NCBI GenBank assembly: GCA_002296455.1
Contig: DBJG01000033.1
Span: 1 to 5,986 of the forward strand
DNA: 5,986 bases
Direction: 5' to 3'
From: Caryophanales bacterium UBA782
Lineage (GTDB): Bacteria > Bacillota_I > Bacilli_A > RFN20 > CAG-826
In this document: piece by piece, positions 1 to 4,856 of the stretch
Layout of the letters: every line of letters begins with the position of its first letter
Numbering within the stretch: position 1 is the stretch's first letter
Position numbers and translations under genes: made by a program
The notes under the pieces: generated by a model
Seen by the model: the letters and a program-made list of their open reading frames with translations, nothing else
Told to the model about the DNA's origin: nothing
Databases searched by the model: none

Positions 1-545
1 AAAAAAGATTCGATAGGGAGAGGGTAAAGAAGATTCGCAATATCACGTCTTCTGCAAATCGTGATACCCATCGGTTTTTTGAGGTCGCTGGCCATCTTCG
101 CCAAAAATTTGGTCGGAGCAATTCCAATGGAGCACTTGAGTTCTAGCTCTGAAAAAATCTCATTTTGAAGATTCTTTAAATACGCAACAGGGTCGCTTTC
201 TTTAGACAAAATCTCCGTCATGTCTACGTATCCTTCATCGATGCTTGCAGGTTCCACCAATGGCGTTAATCGCTTTAAAAGAGTGAAAAAAGAATTTGAA
301 AGCATTTCATAATAAGCGAAATCGCACGGAACAATAATCAAAGACGGACATTTCTCTAGTGCCTCAAACGTTGGCATGGCGCTATGAACGCCATATTTCC
401 TCGCTTCGTAATTCGCCGTGGAGACAACGCCGCGCCTTCCAGGGTGGCCGACGATAATCGGTTTTCCTCTAAGTGAGGGATTGCGCGCTTCCTCAGCAGT
501 TGCGAAGAAGGCGTTTAAATCAATATGCATGATAATCTTCGCCAT
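1..545 (-). CDS. dinB: DNA polymerase IV (Y-family translesion polymerase), N-terminal 181 residues, cut by the window edge
   Basis: Error-prone Y-family polymerase that copies past damaged template bases and acts at stalled forks, usually with the sliding clamp. The first 181 codons are visible and the frame is still open at base 1. About half of a usual 350-residue protein is missing, including the thumb, the little finger and the clamp-binding tail. Palm motif HIDLNAFFA (7-15) supplies metal ligand D9 and steric-gate F14. SIDEGYVD (101-108) supplies the catalytic pair D103/E104. GIAPTKFLAKMASDLKKP (141-158) is the family signature. The fingers segment YEARKYGVHSAMP (46-58) is also typical. 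The ATG at 545 is chosen because the N-terminus aligns with the family and a TAG stop lies four codons upstream. The ribosome site is weak (GGAA, about 12 bases away), and M6 is a less likely alternative start. The gene lies 46 bases after dxs on the same strand with no terminator between them, so it is probably cotranscribed. I see no LexA-type box in the gap. Confidence 0.95.
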   Translation of the reverse strand, partial: MAKIIMHIDLNAFFATAEEARNPSLRGKPIIVGHPGRRGVVSTANYEARKYGVHSAMPTFEALEKCPSLIIVPCDFAYYEMLSNSFFTLLKRLTPLVEPASIDEGYVDMTEILSKESDPVAYLKNLQNEIFSELELKCSIGIAPTKFLAKMASDLKKPMGITICRRRDIANLLYPLPIESF

Positions 546-591
546 ATGGAAAGTCTATTCCAGCATCTAGATTATGTTAAGTAAAATATAG

Positions 592-2478
592 TCAATCTTT
601 ATTCTTTCGTAGGTCGCTGAGAATCTTATCGAAAACTTGATCAACGAGTAAACCATGTTCAGAAAGTTGCTCTTGGACGCTCGCATGATCAATAAACGAA
701 CAAGGCAAAGCGAAAGCCGAGACTTTTCCATGATATCCACATTCCATAAGCGCGCATAAAACGGTTTCAGCAAAGCCGTTTTTTGTCCCATACGGATCGT
801 AAATAACAATATATCCGCTCGAAAGTAACTGAGATAAGGCATTGTAATCGATGGGATTTAAAAATATCGCGTCAATGATGCCAACGCCCAAATCTTTGAG
901 CTTATCGTAAAGAAGGAAACCCAATGGGCCGACGGTAATAACATTAATTCCTCCAGGGAGAATCGGTTTTCTAATGATCCATTTTCCAAACGAAATCTCG
1001 CTTTCGTTAAAATTTCTTTCCTGTTCACTCATCATCTCATGAGGATAGCGAATCGCGAAGATACCATGTCCTTTTTTGAGTGATTCCTCAAGAAGAGCAC
1101 GCGCAGTTTCGAAGGTGCTTGGCATCGTAAGCGTAAGTCCAGGAATGCTTTTTAGGAAAGCCTCATCATAAATACCTTGGTGTGTGGATCCGTTTTTACC
1201 AACGAGTCCAGCACGGTCGATGAGAAGTGTCATGTCCGTATTCATTCGCGCACAATCATGGAGGAGTTCGTCGTAAGCACGTTGTAAAAACGTCGAATAA
1301 ATCGTGACAATTGGATGAAGGCCAGCGATAGACATCGCTCCCGATAAAGTGAGTGCGTGTTCCTCAGCGATGCCAACGTCCAAAGAGCGAAGTGGAAAAT
1401 CATCAAAGCAAGCTTCAAGACCGCTCCCACGGATCATTGCTGGGACGATGAGCTCACAATTTTTGTGGATACCCATTTCATGATGAACAAGGTCGCCCAT
1501 ATGATGACTCCAAGAATTTAAGCCATCGTGAAGATTTAACGGTTTGCCTGTCGCAATATCGAAAGGGGTAACACCATGCCAATACCCAAGCTTATCGTTT
1601 TCCGCTGGTTCGTATCCTTTTCCTTTTTTCGTTCTTACGTGAATAATTGTAGATTTTGTCGTATTTTTCGCTTCTTTAAACGCGCGTTCTAACGCTTTGA
1701 TGCTATGCCCATCTATTGGGCCAATATAGGTAAAACCCATATTGTCGAAAATGGTATTCGGAACAAAAGCACTTTTGAATTTGGATTTGATAAATCGCCA
1801 AACAGAACTAATCCGTTTTCCCGCTCCAGTCTTCGAAATCATGGATTTACGGAAGCTGCGTTTAATATCGTTATATAAACGATTTACCGATACTTTTCGG
1901 AACATTTTTCCCAAAGCACCCGTAGGAGAGGAAATACTCATTCCATTATCGTTCAAGACAATAATGACTTTGTGGCTACGGCATCCAATATCATTTAATG
2001 CTTCGAAAGCCAGCCCGTTTACCAAACTCGCATCGCCGATAACACCGATGATGTTATAATCTCTGCAAAATAAGTCACGGGCAATTGCGAACCCCTCGAT
2101 TGCACTTAGGGAAGTTGAACTATGCCCGGCTTCATAAGCATCATAGGGAGATTCCGACATTTTTTGAAAGCCAGACACACACCCTTTTTCATTTAGATGA
2201 TGTAGCGAGCGGCCAGTTAAAATCTTATAGGTGTAGCACTGGTGTCCAACGTCAAAGACGACTTTATCTTTTGAAAAGTCGAAAGAGCGACATAATGCGA
2301 CCGTCAATTCGACGACTCCGAGGTTGCTCGATAGGTGCCCACCGTAAATTGACGTTTCCAAAATAATCTCACGCCGAATATCGTAGCAAAGCATCTCCAA
2401 TTGTTTGTAATTCAATGTTTTTACAAAATTTGGGTCTTTAATTGAATTAATATCGATTCTATCTAAACTTTTTTTCAT
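592..2478 (-). CDS. dxs: 1-deoxy-D-xylulose-5-phosphate synthase (DXS)
   Basis: Cytosolic ThDP- and Mg-dependent enzyme that condenses pyruvate with glyceraldehyde-3-phosphate to DXP, the first step of the MEP isoprenoid pathway. At 628 residues it is full length for the family. Visible motifs are GGHLSSNLG (46-54, with H48), DVGHQ (76-80), AGHSSTS (117-123), and the cofactor region GDASLVNGLAFEALN (148-162) with LNDNGMSIS (175-183). D149 and N178 stand 29 residues apart, as the Mg ligands do in E. coli DXS. The pyrimidine domain has DVGIAEEHA (367-375) with catalytic E372, YSTFLQRAYD (394-403) with Y394 and R400, and DRAGLVG (421-427) followed by THQGIYD. The C-terminal transketolase-like domain covers about 500-625 and is more divergent. 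Two oddities: the usual GDG is GDA, and the usual NDNEM is NDNGM. The ATG at 2478 is the only plausible start because an in-frame TAG lies shortly upstream, but no Shine-Dalgarno precedes it. It sits 36 bases after xseB. The ispA gene often found between them is absent. Confidence 0.97.
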   Translation of the reverse strand: MKKSLDRIDINSIKDPNFVKTLNYKQLEMLCYDIRREIILETSIYGGHLSSNLGVVELTVALCRSFDFSKDKVVFDVGHQCYTYKILTGRSLHHLNEKGCVSGFQKMSESPYDAYEAGHSSTSLSAIEGFAIARDLFCRDYNIIGVIGDASLVNGLAFEALNDIGCRSHKVIIVLNDNGMSISSPTGALGKMFRKVSVNRLYNDIKRSFRKSMISKTGAGKRISSVWRFIKSKFKSAFVPNTIFDNMGFTYIGPIDGHSIKALERAFKEAKNTTKSTIIHVRTKKGKGYEPAENDKLGYWHGVTPFDIATGKPLNLHDGLNSWSHHMGDLVHHEMGIHKNCELIVPAMIRGSGLEACFDDFPLRSLDVGIAEEHALTLSGAMSIAGLHPIVTIYSTFLQRAYDELLHDCARMNTDMTLLIDRAGLVGKNGSTHQGIYDEAFLKSIPGLTLTMPSTFETARALLEESLKKGHGIFAIRYPHEMMSEQERNFNESEISFGKWIIRKPILPGGINVITVGPLGFLLYDKLKDLGVGIIDAIFLNPIDYNALSQLLSSGYIVIYDPYGTKNGFAETVLCALMECGYHGKVSAFALPCSFIDHASVQEQLSEHGLLVDQVFDKILSDLRKNKD

Positions 2479-2483
2479 CGTGA

Positions 2484-2514
2484 AACAACTATAAAACTAC
2501 TAAATAACAACTAT
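2484..2514. repeat. 9-base direct repeat in the xseB-dxs gap
   Basis: AACAACTAT (plus strand) occurs at 2484-2492 and again at 2506-2514, so the copies are 22 bases apart start to start, about two helical turns. Together they fill most of the 36-base space between the xseB stop and the dxs ATG. No function is known; the gap is AT-rich, so chance is possible. Confidence 0.5.
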
Positions 2515-2715
2515 CTATTTATCGATGGTTTCATACTTTCCAATCTTTTTCTTTGCTTCTTCGAGGGTTGAATTAAGCTCTTTAATTAGCTTTTTTCCTT
2601 CCTCAAAAAGAGAAACGGATTCTTCCAGAGAAAGATTTCCGCTTTCGATTTTTGCAACAATCTCTTCTAAGTGGCTTAACTTGTCGGCAAACTTCATTTC
2701 CTTTTCTTCACTCAT
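2515..2715 (-). CDS. xseB: Exodeoxyribonuclease VII small subunit
   Basis: Small subunit of exonuclease VII; several copies bind the helical arm of each XseA chain, and the complex degrades single-stranded DNA from both ends into oligonucleotides in the cytoplasm. It has 66 residues, slightly short for a family usually near 70-85. Nearly the whole chain is the expected charged helical hairpin. The family core runs from FADKLSHLEEIVAKIESGNL (9-28) into SLEESVSLFEEGKKLIK (29-45), followed by a Lys/Glu-rich second helix to about residue 61. The ATG at 2715 is supported by an AGAGGAG ribosome site 7 bases upstream. It lies inside the end of xseA, where the sequence ATGAGTGA carries both the start of xseB and the stop of xseA. 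This 8-base overlap fits translational coupling and matched subunit production. Confidence 0.95.
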   Translation of the reverse strand: MSEEKEMKFADKLSHLEEIVAKIESGNLSLEESVSLFEEGKKLIKELNSTLEEAKKKIGKYETIDK

Positions 2716-3913
2716 GTCCGATCTCCTCTACTATTGATGAAATTATACCATCCTTTAATGTGGTCTTTAAACGCTGCCCTTTTTTGAGAGCCTTTGTTGA
2801 TTTTAGGATTTCACCATTTTCGTCTTTTACGATTGAATAACCTCTTTGTAAAATCGAATATGGGCTAATAGCAAATAAATGTTTCCCTAAAGAACAGACT
2901 TTCTCGTTTTTTGTGCTTAAGAAGCTCTTCATGGATACGTCTAGCCTTTCGTCTAGTGAATTGATGTTCTTCAAAAACGGCTCGTAAAGATCTTCGGCGC
3001 GTGAGAAAAAGGAGCGGCTCGATAATAGGCGAAATTTATCTTCATATCCTGAAATCATCCGCTTCATCGAAGAAAAAATCCTACTTTCAGAATCTGCGAT
3101 GAAGGCAAAAATGTCTTCTTGATTAGGAGTAGCCGCTTCTGCTGCACCAGTCGGCGTTGAAACGCGCAAATCACTTACGTAATCGATAAGAGTCACATCA
3201 ATTTCGTGTCCGACAGCGGATATAACAGGCATTTTACTTCGAGCAACGTTGCGAACGAGAGTCTCATCATTAAATGCGCTCAAGTCTTCGTTGGAACCTC
3301 CGCCTCTCGCAATGATGAGCGTATCCAATTCATAATCTTGGCACCGTTTAAAAGCTTTCAATAAAGAAGAGGGAGCCTCACTCCCTTGAACAAGACTTGG
3401 AAAAAAAAGAATATCCGCATAAGGCCACCTTCGGCCAATGTTTTTTATCAAATCGCTTAATGCTGCACTATCTCTTGCGCAGATAATGCCAATGGTTTTC
3501 GGAAAAGAAGGAATCGGCCTTTTTCTACTTTCATCGAAAAGTCCTTCACTCGCTAATTTCTTTTTCAGTTGTTCCAGTCGCAATAAAGCGTCTCCTTGTC
3601 CAGCTGGAAGCATTGTTTTCGCGATGAAAGAATATCTTCCTCTTGCGACATAGACGTTGATTCTTCCTTCCAAATCGACCAAATCTCCAACTTTTGGGTG
3701 GAAAGATAAATTGGCATATGAAGAATTCCACATAATGCAACTTAAAATGCTACGATCATCTTTGATATCGAAATATGTGGCGGTCGGATAAACTTTGAAA
3801 GAGGATATTTCGCCACGGATTCTTAGCCAATATGCCATCGTTCCTTCGAGAACACTTTTGACAAGCTCATTCGTTTCCGTGACGGATAAATAATTCTTTT
3901 CAGTCTGATTCAC
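2708..3913 (-). CDS. xseA: Exodeoxyribonuclease VII large (catalytic) subunit
   Basis: Catalytic subunit of exonuclease VII, a metal-dependent single-strand DNA exonuclease used in mismatch and damage repair. Domain order is as expected: N-terminal OB fold (about 8-105, with WLRIRGEISSFK at 29-40), catalytic domain (about 125-263), helical arm (about 264-348), and a C-terminal beta segment with ILQRGYSIVKDENG (354-367). Signature motifs are RGGGSNEDLSAFNDE (203-217), SAVGHEID (232-239), and DYVSDLRVSTPTGAAEAATP (244-263). At 401 residues it is on the short side (E. coli about 456). The difference falls mainly in the helical arm, about 85 residues here, which binds XseB. The start is GTG at 3913: AAGGTG lies 7 bases upstream, an in-frame TAG closes the frame above, and the first in-frame ATG is only codon 26, inside the OB fold. 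It overlaps nusB by 14 bases and xseB by 8. It holds an 8-base T run (3401-3408) in the coding strand. Confidence 0.96.
   Translation of the reverse strand: MNQTEKNYLSVTETNELVKSVLEGTMAYWLRIRGEISSFKVYPTATYFDIKDDRSILSCIMWNSSYANLSFHPKVGDLVDLEGRINVYVARGRYSFIAKTMLPAGQGDALLRLEQLKKKLASEGLFDESRKRPIPSFPKTIGIICARDSAALSDLIKNIGRRWPYADILFFPSLVQGSEAPSSLLKAFKRCQDYELDTLIIARGGGSNEDLSAFNDETLVRNVARSKMPVISAVGHEIDVTLIDYVSDLRVSTPTGAAEAATPNQEDIFAFIADSESRIFSSMKRMISGYEDKFRLLSSRSFFSRAEDLYEPFLKNINSLDERLDVSMKSFLSTKNEKVCSLGKHLFAISPYSILQRGYSIVKDENGEILKSTKALKKGQRLKTTLKDGIISSIVEEIGHE
2723..2729 (-). promoter_or_regulatory. xseB ribosome binding site inside xseA
   Basis: AGAGGAG on the minus strand, 7 bases before the xseB ATG and within the last codons of xseA. 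It is a strong site, which suggests that xseB can be loaded independently as well as by coupling. That would fit the excess of small over large subunits known for exonuclease VII. Confidence 0.75.
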
Positions 3914-4331
3914 GTGTGAGCACCTTATCTAATATCGCATTAACGAAACGATAATCTTTTGGATCGATGTAGTTTTTAGCAAGGGTGACGGCCACGTTGA
4001 TGACAACGCCTTTATCAACAGTCTGATCCACATAAAAATAATGGGACAACGATAGAAGCAGAATCGCTTGTTCCACGCGATTCAAACGAGAAAACGTCCA
4101 TTTAACCATGTTTTTTTCTAGAAGAGAGACTTCTTCGGAATAATGACGAATGGTTGCCAAAACGATTTGTTTCACATAAACAGGAGATTCTTCGTAAGGA
4201 ACATCGCACAGTCCGCTCACAATCGATTCGACATCGATCTCTTCGCCCATATCAAGATAAGTCAGGACGTCATAGAGAGCGTTCATTGCGATAAGCTGCT
4301 GTTGATTACGGGATGGGTTTGAATTTGACAT
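3900..4331 (-). CDS. nusB: Transcription antitermination factor NusB
   Basis: RNA-binding protein that pairs with ribosomal protein S10 (NusE) on boxA RNA and keeps RNA polymerase processive, chiefly on rRNA operons. The 143-residue product is all-helical and of normal family length. The N-terminal helix begins near RNQQQLIAMNALYDVL (8-23), where the family has its RNA-binding arginine-rich start. The strongest match is in the C-terminal half: WTFSRLNRVEQAILLLS (78-94), then INVAVTLAKNYIDPKDYRFV (111-130) and NAILDKVL (131-138). The ATG at 4331 is chosen because AAGGAAG lies 9 bases upstream and the protein then has family length. An ATG 36 codons further up would start inside the terminator of the previous gene and add non-homologous residues. 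It is the first gene of its transcription unit and overlaps xseA by 14 bases. In B. subtilis folD lies between nusB and xseA; it is missing here. Confidence 0.94.
   Translation of the reverse strand: MSNSNPSRNQQQLIAMNALYDVLTYLDMGEEIDVESIVSGLCDVPYEESPVYVKQIVLATIRHYSEEVSLLEKNMVKWTFSRLNRVEQAILLLSLSHYFYVDQTVDKGVVINVAVTLAKNYIDPKDYRFVNAILDKVLTRESD
3921..3926 (-). promoter_or_regulatory. xseA ribosome binding site supporting a GTG start
   Basis: AAGGTG on the minus strand, 7 bases before the GTG at 3913 and inside the end of nusB. It matches the AGGTG part of the anti-Shine-Dalgarno complement and is the main support for the GTG start. Confidence 0.7.
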
Positions 4332-4340
4332 AGAACAATG

Positions 4341-4347
4341 CTTCCTT
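4341..4347 (-). promoter_or_regulatory. nusB ribosome binding site
   Basis: AAGGAAG on the minus strand, 9 bases before the ATG at 4331. It decides the nusB start in favour of the 143-residue protein over the longer frame that would begin at 4439. Confidence 0.75.
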
Positions 4348-4366
4348 ACTAAAACTAAGCGGGATG

Positions 4367-4375
4367 ATTTTACCA
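4367..4375 (-). promoter_or_regulatory. Probable extended -10 promoter for the nusB-xseA-xseB-dxs unit
   Basis: The minus strand reads TGGTAAAAT, a TGn extension joined to a -10 hexamer one base from TATAAT. The sequence 17 bases upstream (CCCAAA) is a poor -35, which extended -10 promoters tolerate. Transcription would start near 4360, about 28 bases before the nusB ATG, with the ribosome site inside this leader. Its place just downstream of the terminator supports the call. It is predicted from sequence only. Confidence 0.55.
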
Positions 4376-4422
4376 TAGGAAGAGGACTCTTTGGGATAAG
4401 AAAAGATTGAAAGTGCTTTAGC

Positions 4423-4453
4423 AAACAAAAAGAGCCCATTTCATCGGGCTCTT
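4423..4453 (-). terminator. Rho-independent terminator after the Asp23-family gene
   Basis: On the minus strand the 8-base stem AAGAGCCC / GGGCTCTT (4446-4453 pairing with 4430-4437) encloses the loop GATGAAAT and runs into TTTTT G TTT. It begins 21 bases after the stop codon of the Asp23-family gene. It should end the tkt/Asp23-family transcript and separate it from the nusB unit. Confidence 0.88.
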
Positions 4454-4474
4454 GGGTGCTTCAAAAGGCAAATT

Positions 4475-4825
4475 TCATCCGCGAATGCCATTCACATTGA
4501 TTTCAACGTTGAAAGGCACGGTCTCGCACATCATCTGAATCGAACTAGAGACGTTATCGCTAATCGCATCGCAAACTTGCTTAACATTCACACCTTTTTT
4601 CAAAATCACATCAAGTTTGATGTCAACCTTGCCGTTTTTTCGAATGATTGCATGAACGGGCTTGGAAAGCTCAATGATAGAGACTTTTTTCTTCTTGCTC
4701 GTATCGATAGAAGCGCCATTGACTTGGTTACAAGCATTCATCGCAATCGTTTCGAAAGCACGATGCGAAATACCCATATCTCCTAATTTCTGGTAATTGT
4801 TGATTTCAACATATCCGCTTCTCAT
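4475..4825 (-). CDS. Asp23/Gls24 (DUF322) family protein, YqhY-like
   Basis: Small Asp23/Gls24-family protein of 116 residues, with no signal peptide or membrane segment. The family pattern is visible: a first helix at HRAFETIAMNACNQVNGASI (21-40), a basic KKKK turn (44-47), a strand pair with KNGKVDIKLDVILKKGVNV (63-81), a helix with VCDAISDNVSSSIQMM (84-99), and a last strand VPFNVEINVNGI (103-114). The molecular function of the family is not firmly established. In B. subtilis the paralogue YqhY is encoded immediately before nusB and has been linked genetically to acetyl-CoA carboxylase; the same position here suggests a YqhY orthologue. That assignment rests on synteny and overall pattern, so YloU-like membership is also possible. 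The ATG at 4825 has AGAAGG 7 bases upstream. The gene follows tkt by 31 bases and is followed by a terminator, so it probably closes the tkt transcript. Confidence 0.85.
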   Translation of the reverse strand: MRSGYVEINNYQKLGDMGISHRAFETIAMNACNQVNGASIDTSKKKKVSIIELSKPVHAIIRKNGKVDIKLDVILKKGVNVKQVCDAISDNVSSSIQMMCETVPFNVEINVNGIRG

Positions 4826-4832
4826 ATTTTTA

Positions 4833-4838
4833 CCTTCT
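4833..4838 (-). promoter_or_regulatory. Ribosome binding site of the Asp23-family gene
   Basis: AGAAGG on the minus strand, 7 bases before the ATG at 4825. It overlaps the downstream arm of a short inverted repeat (4835-4848). Confidence 0.65.
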
Positions 4839-4856
4839 AACCTTAGAAAATATCGC

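Noticed and set aside
566..596. Possible dinB promoter: TTGACT at the dxs stop and CATAAT downstream
   Set aside because: The hexamers are only 13 bases apart, too close for a normal sigma-A promoter, and other pairings are weak. Cotranscription with dxs is simpler.
567..842. Minus-strand frame of 91 codons overlapping the 3' end of dxs
   Set aside because: It is out of frame with dxs, shows no family features, and is explained by the dxs coding sequence.
1742..2366. Plus-strand open frames of about 93-105 codons opposite dxs
   Set aside because: They lie wholly antisense to a clearly conserved gene, lack recognisable domains, and follow from the codon pattern of dxs.
4332..4439. N-terminal extension of nusB starting at an ATG at 4439 (36 extra residues)
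   Set aside because: The ATG lies in the loop of the upstream terminator. The extension has no NusB similarity, overlaps the promoter and ribosome site, and makes the protein too long for the family.
592..4825. Mycoplasma-type genetic code with TGA as tryptophan
   Set aside because: The tryptophans checked in tkt, nusB, xseA and dxs are TGG, and TGA ends dxs, xseA, nusB and the Asp23-family gene at family-typical positions.
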